A stretch of DNA of 24,291 nt, from assembly GCA_937907055.1 (NCBI GenBank), contig CALCTW010000119.1:1-24291 (forward strand), given 5' to 3'. Under the pieces are notes generated by a model that saw only the letters and a list, made by a program, of their open reading frames with translations, searched no databases and was not told the DNA's origin. The position numbers and the translations under genes were made by a program. Shown here in pieces: positions 14,976 through 22,547 of this stretch (positions are counted from its first letter, which is position 1; every line of letters starts with the position of its first letter). The stretch is from an uncultured Clostridia bacterium. GTDB lineage: Bacteria; Bacillota; Clostridia; Christensenellales; Aristaeellaceae.

Positions 14976-15004
14976 AAAGTACTCATTCAGCGCGCTTTTG
15001 TCAA
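14976..15004 (-). promoter_or_regulatory. Possible promoter of the OYE gene
   Basis: On the minus strand a perfect TTGACA (15004-14999) is followed after 17 bp by a weak -10, TACTTT (14981-14976). The leader below it contains hairpins GACCGCG/CGCGGTC (14958-14952 with 14942-14936) and a CCGGG(G)C/GCCCGG stem near 14885-14901, close to the ribosome binding site. This is read from sequence only; the -10 match is poor. Confidence 0.35.
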
Positions 15005-15098
15005 TCATTTTTTATATCCCGCATTCCGTCCCGCGCCTCTTCCCGTTCAAAGAATTGCCGATCAGGCAAAAAAACAGCTGATTTTTGCATTTTTCCTG

Positions 15099-15151
15099 TT
15101 GACAAAAACGCATGCCGGATTATAATGATCTCAAAAGATAGTCTGACTATC
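15099..15151 (+). promoter_or_regulatory. tetR operon promoter with palindromic operator
   Basis: A perfect -35 TTGACA (15099-15104), a 16-bp spacer and a perfect -10 TATAAT (15121-15126) are followed by a 15-bp palindrome, GATAGTC-T-GACTATC (15137-15151), at the predicted transcription start. The symmetry extends with AAA/TTT outside one mismatched base on each side. This is the expected operator of the TetR protein encoded 22 nt downstream, and bound repressor would block initiation of the whole operon, including its own gene. Confidence 0.88.
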
Positions 15152-15172
15152 ATTTCAATTCAAGGAGACACG

Positions 15173-15778
15173 ATGAACAAACTGCAGGATGATGTCTTTC
15201 AGAAGATCATTGCCTCCGCGGCTGATCTGTTCGTTGCCGGGACGATCTCCGGCACTTCCATCCGCGATATCGCGAATGCCGCCGGCTGCGGCGAGGCCAC
15301 GATCTACCGGCATTACAAAACCAAGGATCAGCTGGCGGTACAGGCAGCTGAGCTGATCGCCGGCCAAATGCAGGAGCGCTATTTCATATACGATCCCGCG
15401 CTGAACGGCGGCGAACGTGTCCGGGCGTTCTTTGAAGCCTATGAGAAGATCTATCACATCGATCCCGGGTACTACCGTTTCCTGTTCGAGCTGGATTCCA
15501 TGTTCCTCGGCAAAGCGTCCGCGGAAACGAAGAGCTATGAAAACACGGTCGACGCGTTTTATCACATCTTCTCTGACGCGTACGATCAGGGCTTGCGGGA
15601 GGGCAGTGTCAGGGCTGTCGAAAACGTGGAGCTGTTCTATTATTCCTCAGCCCACGCGCTGCTCAGCCTTTGCAAAACGCTGGCCGTCTCCGCGACACCG
15701 TTCAGCCATGATAAGCTGATCCGCCCCGAGACCGAGATCCACACCCTCACGGAGCTGATCCTCAAAAACATTATTTGA
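15173..15778 (+). CDS. TetR/AcrR-family transcriptional regulator
   Basis: This 201-residue repressor has an N-terminal helix-turn-helix at about residues 25-46 (GTSIRDIANAAGCGEATIYR, then HYKTKDQLA), the standard TetR DNA-binding domain, followed by an all-helical ligand domain. The start is ATG 15173 with CAAGGAGACACG before it. An in-frame ATG at 15125 would place the start inside the -10 box and is rejected. The gene is the first of a plus-strand operon and lies just below a strong promoter with a perfect palindrome, so autoregulation is likely. The inducer is probably a sugar, glycoside or derivative handled by the downstream genes. That is inference from context. Confidence 0.94.
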   Translation: MNKLQDDVFQKIIASAADLFVAGTISGTSIRDIANAAGCGEATIYRHYKTKDQLAVQAAELIAGQMQERYFIYDPALNGGERVRAFFEAYEKIYHIDPGYYRFLFELDSMFLGKASAETKSYENTVDAFYHIFSDAYDQGLREGSVRAVENVELFYYSSAHALLSLCKTLAVSATPFSHDKLIRPETEIHTLTELILKNII

Positions 15779-15801
15779 TCACAATATAAAGGAGAACTAC
15801 T

Positions 15802-17205
15802 ATGAAGCGCGTATCCAACAAGACCAAATGGATCTTTGCTGTCGGTCAGCTGGGCTGGTCCATCCTCGCCGGCATCATCTCCAACCTGCTCGTCAATTTC
15901 TATCTGCCTGCTGAAACCGGCAACGGCGTCATCACCTTCGTGACCAGCGCCACCTTCATCGGTCTGACGGTGATCGGCCTGATCACAGCCGCCGGCCGTA
16001 TCGTTGACGCTGTGACCGACCCGATGATCGCCAACATGAGCGATAACTGCCGCCACAGGCTGGGCAAGCGCATCCCCTTCATGCGTTATTCCGCGCTTCC
16101 CTTCGCCATCGTCACCGTGCTCATCTTCTGCTGCCCGGTGCGCGGTGAATCCACACTCAATATCATCTGGCTCGCGGTGACCATGGTCATCTTCTACATC
16201 GCCATGACTGCCTACTGCACGCCCTACAACGCCCTGATCCCCGTGCTGGGCCGCGATCAGAAGGATCGTATGGACATCTCCACTTACATCTCCCTCACCT
16301 ACATTCTGGGCACCGGCATCGCGTTCGGCGGCAAGATGATCTGGGAAATGCTGCAGGGCGCGACCGGCTGGGATTACTACCTTTGCGCGCGCCTGACGCT
16401 GAGCGTGCTGGCGGTGATCGCGCTGATCTGCATGCTGCTGCCCGCGTTCCTGATCAGGGAAAAAGACTACGATGATTCCGAGCCCGTCAAGGAAAACACG
16501 ATGGCCTCCCTCAGGAAGACCTTCAGCAACAAGCATTTCCGTATTTTCGTTCTCTCCGATATCATCTACTGGGTGGGCATCACCATCTTCAACACAGGCT
16601 TCATCTACTATGTGGAAAACCTGCTGGATCTCAAAGATTCCTACATGCTGCTCTTCGTATTCATGACCCTCGTGACCTTCGTGTGCTACATTCCGGTCAA
16701 CTTCCTTTCCCGCCGGTTCGGCAAGAAGAAACTGCTGACTGTCGGCTTTGTCCTGTTCGCGGTCGCCTTCCTCGTTTCCGCCTTTGCCGGTAAGATCACC
16801 GTGATCCCCAACCTCATCTACGGCTTCATCATCTGCGTGCTGGTAGGCGTACCGCTGGCCATTCTGGGTGTGATCCCGCAGGCGATCGTCGCGGACATCG
16901 CCGAGAGCGACTGCGTTGAAACGGGTGAAAATCATGACGCCATGTTCTTCGCCGCGCGTACCTTCGCCTTCAAAATGGGTCAGAGCCTGGCCATGATCAT
17001 CTTCACCTCCCTGGCGGTGATCGGCCAGAGCACCAAACTGAGCGAACTGGGTGAAGAGATCATCGTCAACGACGGCACCGGCTATCGTCTCAGCCTGATC
17101 GTCGCGCTGGTGCTGTGCGTGATCGCGGCGATCGTGATCCTGTTCTACAACGAGAAAAAGGTGATCGGCACGATCGAGGCCGCTCACAATGAGAAGAAGG
17201 ATTGA
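15802..17205 (+). CDS. GPH-family sugar:cation symporter
   Basis: This 467-residue, 12-span membrane transporter belongs to the glycoside-pentoside-hexuronide group of the major facilitator superfamily (melibiose, lactose, raffinose and glucuronide carriers). The signature GRIVDAVTDPMIANMSD and following RLGKRIPFMRY (about residues 64-95) is clear, as is the mid-protein TAYCTPYNALIP segment. A cytoplasmic loop separates two six-span halves near residue 220-235. The start has AAAGGAGAACTACT before it, 23 nt after tetR. Next to an alpha-galactosidase it most likely imports an alpha-galactoside with Na+ or H+. The family shares the fold with many substrates, so the exact sugar is not settled. 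Confidence 0.93.
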   Translation: MKRVSNKTKWIFAVGQLGWSILAGIISNLLVNFYLPAETGNGVITFVTSATFIGLTVIGLITAAGRIVDAVTDPMIANMSDNCRHRLGKRIPFMRYSALPFAIVTVLIFCCPVRGESTLNIIWLAVTMVIFYIAMTAYCTPYNALIPVLGRDQKDRMDISTYISLTYILGTGIAFGGKMIWEMLQGATGWDYYLCARLTLSVLAVIALICMLLPAFLIREKDYDDSEPVKENTMASLRKTFSNKHFRIFVLSDIIYWVGITIFNTGFIYYVENLLDLKDSYMLLFVFMTLVTFVCYIPVNFLSRRFGKKKLLTVGFVLFAVAFLVSAFAGKITVIPNLIYGFIICVLVGVPLAILGVIPQAIVADIAESDCVETGENHDAMFFAARTFAFKMGQSLAMIIFTSLAVIGQSTKLSELGEEIIVNDGTGYRLSLIVALVLCVIAAIVILFYNEKKVIGTIEAAHNEKKD

Positions 17206-17209
17206 CCTT

Positions 17210-18823
17210 ATGCGACTGGATTATCTCGTCGGCGGCAAGCGGCAGAGCATCAGCCAGAGCGATCCCTGTGTGCGCCTGAACATCACGGAAAATGACGGCC
17301 GTGTGACGGTCAGCATCACAGCCTTTGCCGCGATCACACTCATTTCCGCCGTGACCGCGCTGCAGCACCCTTACGGCAAGGATGACCTTGTTTTCGCGAA
17401 CGGTTATCAGTCCTGGACCGAGACCCGTCAGTTTTCCGCGAAGGAGGGCCTCCGGGATCTCTCCCGCCTGCCCGTTAAACTCACGGAACGCTTCGCCCTG
17501 AAGGCCTATGGTTCACAGTATTTTGAACCGGCTGAAAAAAACACAAAGGTCGCCTTTGACCTGTTTGAGATCATCGGAACAGCGCCGCTCTTCATCGGCA
17601 ATCTGAATTATAAAAACGCTTATCTCATCATCCGCCCGGATCAGTTGAACGGCACGATCACCCTGAAAAGTGATGTCGAGGGGCTGAAGCTGGCCGCGGG
17701 CGAAAGCTTCATCCTGTTTGATTATGTGTTTTCAACGGATGCCGCGGCCGCGCGTGACGCGTATTTCGCGCGGATGAAACCCGTCAGCAGCAGGAAGCTG
17801 CTGGGCTACACCAGCTGGTACAATCATTATCAGAATATCAATGAACAGCTGATCGACACCGCGCTCCGTGAAATGGACAGCCGGTTTGAACTGTTCCAGA
17901 TCGATGACGGGTTCGAGCCGTTCGTAGGAGACTGGCTGGTCACCGATCCTCAGAAATTCCCTCAGGGGCTCGGCCCCATCGTGCAGCGGATACACGACAA
18001 AAAGATGCTGGCCGGTATCTGGCTCGCGCCCTTCGCGGCGGAACAGGCTTCCGCGCTTGTCCGCGAGCATCCGGACTGGATCCGGCGTGATCAAAACGGC
18101 GCGCCTGTCATGGGCGGCTGCAACTGGAGCGGTTTTTACGCGCTGGATCTGGACAAGCCCGAGGTGATCGGCTATGTCCGCAGGGTACTGAAGCACTACG
18201 CGGATCTGGGCTTTGATTTCTTCAAGCTGGATTTCCTTTATGCCGCCACGCTTTCCCGGATGCAGGGAAAGACAAGGGCGCAGACCGCGGAATATGCCTA
18301 TGGTCTGCTGCGCGAGGAACTGGGAGACCGGCTGATCCTGGGCTGCGGCGCGACACTTGCAAACGGCTTTGAGCGATTCGATTATATGCGGATCGGTCCG
18401 GATGTGTGCCTGCGGTTCGATGATCATTTCTATATGCGCGTGCTGCATCCGGAGCGCGTTTCCACCAGGGTCACGCTGTGCAATACGATCTTCCGCCATA
18501 TGATGGACGGCCACGCCTTCGGCAATGATCCCGATGTGTTCCTGCTGCGTGACGAAAACATTCATCTCACACCGGCCCAGCGCTACGCGCTGACCACGGT
18601 CAACGCCCTGTTCGGAAGCCTGATGATGACCTCCGATGATCCGGGACGGTATGTCAGCAAAAAGAAAGACATTCTGGAAAAAGCATTGCTTCTGAACCGG
18701 AACGCAAAGGTGACAGACACACGCCGGGAAGGCGATCTGATCCATATTCGCTACACCCTGAACGGTCAGACACACAGCATGGATTATCACATGAAAAAGG
18801 GGATCATTCAAAATGAACGATAA
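17210..18823 (+). CDS. GH36 alpha-galactosidase
   Basis: This retaining alpha-galactosidase of 537 residues lacks a signal peptide and is therefore cytoplasmic. It has an N-terminal beta-sandwich and a central barrel with QIDDGFEPFVGDW (about 230-242). The nucleophile Asp341 is in FFKLDF and the acid/base is Asp398 in RIGPD, with a spacing close to that in Thermotoga TmGalA, a similarly short (about 550-residue) family member. ANGYQSW and WLAPF also fit. The ATG at 17210 is chosen for AGAAGG 9 nt upstream; ATG 17189 lies within the symporter gene. It lies 4 nt after the symporter stop and overlaps the next gene by 11 nt. It should release galactose from an imported alpha-galactoside, with melibiose-like or glycolipid-derived sugars as candidates. 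Confidence 0.93.
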   Translation: MRLDYLVGGKRQSISQSDPCVRLNITENDGRVTVSITAFAAITLISAVTALQHPYGKDDLVFANGYQSWTETRQFSAKEGLRDLSRLPVKLTERFALKAYGSQYFEPAEKNTKVAFDLFEIIGTAPLFIGNLNYKNAYLIIRPDQLNGTITLKSDVEGLKLAAGESFILFDYVFSTDAAAARDAYFARMKPVSSRKLLGYTSWYNHYQNINEQLIDTALREMDSRFELFQIDDGFEPFVGDWLVTDPQKFPQGLGPIVQRIHDKKMLAGIWLAPFAAEQASALVREHPDWIRRDQNGAPVMGGCNWSGFYALDLDKPEVIGYVRRVLKHYADLGFDFFKLDFLYAATLSRMQGKTRAQTAEYAYGLLREELGDRLILGCGATLANGFERFDYMRIGPDVCLRFDDHFYMRVLHPERVSTRVTLCNTIFRHMMDGHAFGNDPDVFLLRDENIHLTPAQRYALTTVNALFGSLMMTSDDPGRYVSKKKDILEKALLLNRNAKVTDTRREGDLIHIRYTLNGQTHSMDYHMKKGIIQNER

Positions 18824-20246
18824 AAGCGCCGTGATCTTCGGTAACCCGATCGATCCCAAAACACTGCGTGCTGCCGAAAAAGCCAAAGCCGGCTATGTAA
18901 AGAAATACGGTGATGACAGCAGCGTTCAGTATCAGCTCTCCCCCGTCGCCATCAAGCCGCTGGATTTTTGCGGCGCGCAGAATCTGGTGATCACAGACAA
19001 AGCCGAAAAACTGGATAAAAAAGCGCTGATCGTAGGCAATATCCGCATGGGCTTCGGACACTACCGTATCTCCATCGCGATGGCCTCCTGCGCGCGGGCT
19101 ATGGGTTACACCCCCTACTGGCTGGATCTGGCCTCCTTTGAAAGCACCGGCAGCAAAATGATCCGTGAGCAGAATCACCTGTACTCTCTGGCGTCCCGCA
19201 TTTCACAGCGTTCCAGGCTCTTCAATCATTTTGTGTGGGAACCCATGAACAGCGAAGGCTTTAAGAAACTGACCTATAACGCCAAGGATCAGAAGACCAC
19301 AGAGCTGCTGACACCGCTCTATGCCTCCCTGCCCAAAGACACACCCTGCATCGCCACCCACGTGTGGCCCGCGCAGGCCGCCGTGCATGCCGGCATGACC
19401 CATGTGGTGAATGCCATCCCGGATAACTGGCCCATGGCGCTGCATCTGGCGGAGGGGTCCATCCACACCGTACAGACGCCGTTTGCCTATCTGGGCTACA
19501 AGATGCTGAACGGCTTTTCCAAAAAGCCGCTGAAGGGCATGCCGGAAGCCGCGCTGAAGATGACCGGCCGTTATGTGGATCATGAACTGCTCGTGGATCT
19601 TGAAAAAGACAACGAAGCGCGTATCGCCCGCGCGGAGAAGGGGCGTCCCATGCGCTTCCTGATGACCGTGGGCGGTGCCGGCGCCGGCTATAAGCAGTTT
19701 CTGGCCATGGTCCGCCATCTGATCCCCTATGTGAAGGCAAAGAAGGCCGCGCTGATCATCAACTTCGGCGATCATCAGGATGTCTATCACAAAATGCGCG
19801 CGCAGCTGGCAGGGTGCGAAGTCAGGGAATTTGTCGATCGTTACGAGGATATCAAGGCGCTGGCTGAAACGCTGAAAACAGAAGACGCGAACGGGATCTA
19901 TGTGCTGTGCAACACCGGGATCTTTGAAGCGGTCTACACCACCAACCTGCTGATGCCGCGGTGCGATGTGCTGATCACCAAGCCCTCCGAACTGGCCTAC
20001 TACCCTATTCCCAAGCTCTTCATGAAGCACATCGGCGGCCATGAGGTGTATGGCGCGGTGTGCTCTCAGGAAGCCGGTGACGGCACCTTTGAATGCGCGA
20101 CAGATGAAGCGGCCGCCCATATGATCGACCGTCTGCTGAGCGATCCCGAGCTGTACCGCCATCTCTGCGAACGCATTACGCAGATGAAGGCGGAAGGCGC
20201 CTACAACGGCGCGTATGAATGTGTGCGGCTCGCCGCCGGCAAATAA
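18813..20246 (+). CDS. GT-B/MurG-like putative glycosyltransferase
   Basis: This 477-residue soluble protein is not a well-known family. Its plan resembles a two-domain GT-B enzyme of the MurG/MGDG synthase type. An N-terminal Rossmann strand with a Gly-rich loop is at VGNIRMGFGHYRIS (about 74-86). A linker follows, then a second domain starts at LMTVGGAGAGYKQF (about 282-295). A TKPSELAYYPIPK segment (about 390-402) sits where GT28 enzymes bind the nucleotide-sugar ('TKPGG..t..E'). The start at 18813 lies inside the last codons of the GH36 gene, with translational coupling and GAAAAAGGGG upstream. The pairing of a galactosidase with a possible galactosyl/glycosyl-transferase is odd. A phosphorylase or non-catalytic role cannot be excluded. 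Confidence 0.8.
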   Translation: MNDKSAVIFGNPIDPKTLRAAEKAKAGYVKKYGDDSSVQYQLSPVAIKPLDFCGAQNLVITDKAEKLDKKALIVGNIRMGFGHYRISIAMASCARAMGYTPYWLDLASFESTGSKMIREQNHLYSLASRISQRSRLFNHFVWEPMNSEGFKKLTYNAKDQKTTELLTPLYASLPKDTPCIATHVWPAQAAVHAGMTHVVNAIPDNWPMALHLAEGSIHTVQTPFAYLGYKMLNGFSKKPLKGMPEAALKMTGRYVDHELLVDLEKDNEARIARAEKGRPMRFLMTVGGAGAGYKQFLAMVRHLIPYVKAKKAALIINFGDHQDVYHKMRAQLAGCEVREFVDRYEDIKALAETLKTEDANGIYVLCNTGIFEAVYTTNLLMPRCDVLITKPSELAYYPIPKLFMKHIGGHEVYGAVCSQEAGDGTFECATDEAAAHMIDRLLSDPELYRHLCERITQMKAEGAYNGAYECVRLAAGK

Positions 20247-20311
20247 ACCGGTCCGGCGATCGTCCGTGATAACAAAGCCCTGTTCCATGGGCAAAAGCAT
20301 CCAAGTATTAC

Positions 20312-20353
20312 AAAAGGCATGGTCTTCGCGAAAAAGTGAAGATCATGCCTTTT
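20312..20353. terminator. Bidirectional intrinsic terminator
   Basis: AAAAGGCATG(G)TCTTC pairs with GAAGA(T)CATGCCTTTT (20312-20327, 20338-20353), a 16-bp stem with one G-T wobble and a 10-nt loop. The A and T runs at the base serve both directions: the plus-strand sugar operon ending at 20246 and the minus-strand aldo/keto reductase ending at 20418. Confidence 0.88.
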
Positions 20354-20417
20354 ATCTTTCTGTCAGGTTGCCGGTCGTATCTTTCCCGGCGTATCCTTTC
20401 TCCCGGATCCGCCCGCG

Positions 20418-21344
20418 TTACGGCAGGAATTTGCCGGAAGCCAGATACAGTTGATACCACTCCTGATGAGTCAGGCGCACACCGGAAGCAGCGCAGATGT
20501 CCTTGAGGTGCGCGGGGTTCATCGTCCCGGCGATCACCTGCATACGCGCCGGATGGCGCAGGATCCACGCGATGGCGATGGCCGCCTTGGAAACACCGTA
20601 CTTTTCGCCCAGTTCCGCCAGCACGGCGTTCAGCTCGGGGAAGTCGGGATGATCCACAAAGCAGCCGCCGAACATGCCGAACTGCAGCGGTGACCACGCC
20701 TGGATGGTCATATCATGCAGGCGGCAGTAATTGAGAATGCCGTTATCCCGGTCGATGGAACGGTCGGTGGTCTTGTTGTTCAGATACAGGTCCGCGTCGA
20801 TCAACTGGGACTGTTCCACAGAGAACTGCAGCTGATTGATCACGAGCGGCTGGCGCACATATTTCTTCAGCAGTTCCAGCTGCCCCGGCGATACATTGCT
20901 GACACCGAAGGCACGCACCTTGCCGCTCTTTTCCAGCGTTTCAAAGGCTTCCGCCACCTCCTCGGGATCAAACAGCAGATCCGGACGGTGCAGCAGCAGG
21001 GTATCCAGATACTCTGTCTTCAGACGGGACAGGATGCCGTCCACGCTTTCCAGAATATCATCCCGGCTCCAGTCAAATTCCTTGCGGTCGAAATGCAGAC
21101 CGCACTTACTCTGCAGGATCACGTCCTCACGCTTCAGTCCGGTCATGGGGAAGGCATCGGCAAAACGGATCTCCGCCTCGCCCGCGCCGTAGCAGGTCGC
21201 GTGATCATAAAAATTGATTCCCAGTTCCCAGGCCGTGCGGATCATCTCCGCGGCAGCCTCTTTGGTAAGCGCCGGCATCCGCATACAGCCGAGAATGATC
21301 TCGGAAACGTTCTGCGGGCCATTCTTCACATTGATCGTTTTCAT
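20418..21344 (-). CDS. Aldo/keto reductase, YdhF-like
   Basis: This 308-residue NAD(P)H-dependent oxidoreductase has the (beta/alpha)8 fold. The complete catalytic tetrad is visible: Asp47 and Tyr52 (YDHATCYG), Lys80 (QSKCG) and His119 (LLLHRPD). FGVSNVSPGQLELL and the C-terminal VIAGTMNPAHLKD cofactor segment match the E. coli YdhF-like branch (AKR11-type). The ATG at 21344 follows AAGGAGTAAAAG. The gene is monocistronic with its own promoter and the shared terminator. The physiological substrate is unknown; aldehyde or ketone reduction and detoxification is the usual suggestion. Confidence 0.93.
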   Translation of the reverse strand: MKTINVKNGPQNVSEIILGCMRMPALTKEAAAEMIRTAWELGINFYDHATCYGAGEAEIRFADAFPMTGLKREDVILQSKCGLHFDRKEFDWSRDDILESVDGILSRLKTEYLDTLLLHRPDLLFDPEEVAEAFETLEKSGKVRAFGVSNVSPGQLELLKKYVRQPLVINQLQFSVEQSQLIDADLYLNNKTTDRSIDRDNGILNYCRLHDMTIQAWSPLQFGMFGGCFVDHPDFPELNAVLAELGEKYGVSKAAIAIAWILRHPARMQVIAGTMNPAHLKDICAASGVRLTHQEWYQLYLASGKFLP

Positions 21345-21384
21345 CTTTTACTCCTTACACTTTTTTCAGGCAGCCATTGTAGCC

Positions 21385-21413
21385 ATTATACCTGCAGCCT
21401 CCGTCAAATGCAA
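21385..21413 (-). promoter_or_regulatory. Promoter of the aldo/keto reductase gene
   Basis: On the minus strand TTGCAT (21413-21408), a 17-bp spacer and a perfect TATAAT (21390-21385) lie 40 nt before the start codon at 21344. Confidence 0.6.
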
Positions 21414-21524
21414 GGCTTTTCGTCCCTTCGCGGCAAACGGTGAATATAGAAAAAAGCAACCCTTCCCGGCTGCTTTTCCAGTATCACTATACACTTTTTT
21501 CGAGTGACCTGCAATGAACATTCT

Positions 21525-21583
21525 CGAACCTTTTCTATCCTTTTTATCACCTGTACGAACCTTTTGTGACCTTTTGTGACCTG
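21525..21583. repeat. Two imperfect 28-29 bp direct repeats
   Basis: Copy A (21525-21553) and copy B (21556-21583) both start CGAACCTTTT, contain CCTTTT and end ACCTG, and start 31 bp apart. GTGACCTG also occurs at 21504-21511. They lie in the AT-rich gap 21345-21712, upstream of the aldo/keto reductase promoter. A 65-codon minus-strand frame covers them but has no ribosome binding site and is not called. Confidence 0.5.
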
Positions 21584-21610
21584 ATTCAACACTTTATTCA
21601 TATTTAAAGC

Positions 21611-21674
21611 AAAAACCGACCCGAAGGCCGGTCACCGCCCCTGCGGCTGACGTGAACGCTTCACGCTCAGGGGC
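21611..21674 (-). terminator. Terminator of the nfn-nadK operon
   Basis: Two hairpins follow the NAD kinase gene. The first (21674-21637) has GCCCCTG/CAGGGGC outer and CGTGAA/TTCACG inner stems. The second is ACCGGCC-TTCG-GGTCGGT (21632-21615), a stable UUCG-tetraloop stem with one G-T pair, followed by TTTTTGC. The second is a standard intrinsic terminator. Confidence 0.85.
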
Positions 21675-21712
21675 TGTTGCTTTTTATGGCATGTTTTTTC
21701 CAAAATCCGTGC

Positions 21713-22519
21713 TCACTTCCGGGACATGAAACCGCCCATCATGCACACAGGCTCATGGCGAACATACAATTGCAGCGCGTCCGGGATGTAGCGCGCCGTC
21801 ACCGGCTCCGCCATATCTCCCACCGCGTTTCCGTCCGCGTAGATCGCGCCCTTGTCCGCTCGGGCCTTCACCGTGATACAGTGAGACGCGCCGATGACAT
21901 TCGTATGGGTCATCTGTTCATGTGAACAGATCGGTGTCAGCGCGATCGCGGACACAGTGGGCTCCAGCACAGGGCCGCCCGCGGAATAGTTGTAGGCCGT
22001 TGAGCCGGTCGGCGTGGCGATGATCAGGCCGTCTCCGCGCAGGCGGAACTATTCCTCCTCATCGATCCGTACCGTCATTTCAACGGTCTCTCCGAAGCGC
22101 TGCTTGGCGATCACCAGATCATTCACCGCCGGGATCACCCGGTCTCCAATGGTAACAGAAAGGATCCCGCGTGCTGAGATCCGGCATTCGTTCAGGATCT
22201 CGTCAAACCGGCCGATCTGTTCAAACGGCATCGCGCACAGATATCCCAGCCGTCCGCTGTTGATCCCAAAGAGGGGCTTTCCTGCCCTGATCGCGGTCTG
22301 CGCCGCGCGGAGGACAGCGCCGTCTCCGCCCAGAGAAATGACAAGATCGCATTCCTCCGGACGGAGACCGGCATGACTGTCATTGCCGTACAGGGCAAGA
22401 CTGTCGGAAGCGGAAAGGGCACACTGATGCCTGCCGGCGGATTCCAGCGCCGAAACGCACGAGACCGCCTGCATCGTCTGCTCCTTCGTATAATGATTCG
22501 GGCAAAACCACAGTTTCAC
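21713..22519 (-). pseudogene. nadK: NAD kinase interrupted by one in-frame TAG
   Basis: NAD kinase phosphorylates NAD+ to NADP+ with ATP and is normally essential. The whole gene is present in one frame: GGDG (64-67), GINSGRLGYL (85-94), NDLVI (133-137), then TAG at codon 157 (22051-22049), then FRLRGDGLIIATPTGSTAY and SAGGPVLEPTVS through the natural TGA at 21713, giving 268 codons. A tyrosine is the likely original residue between EEE and FRLRGDG (TAT or TAC to TAG is one change). The product stopping at 156 would lack the TPTGSTAY NAD-binding motif. The start is GTG 22519 with GGAGG 9 nt before it. It is the last gene of the nfn operon. Error, nonsense mutation and amber readthrough are all possible. 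Confidence 0.9.
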
Positions 22520-22547
22520 CTTTCCGTTCCTCCAGACTGATTTCAGA

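Noticed and set aside
15125..15172. Earlier start for the TetR gene
   Set aside because: It would begin in the -10 box; ATG 15173 has a strong ribosome binding site.
21404..21601. 65-codon minus-strand frame before the aldo/keto reductase
   Set aside because: It lacks a ribosome binding site, spans the promoter and direct repeats, and its repeated peptide reflects the DNA repeat.
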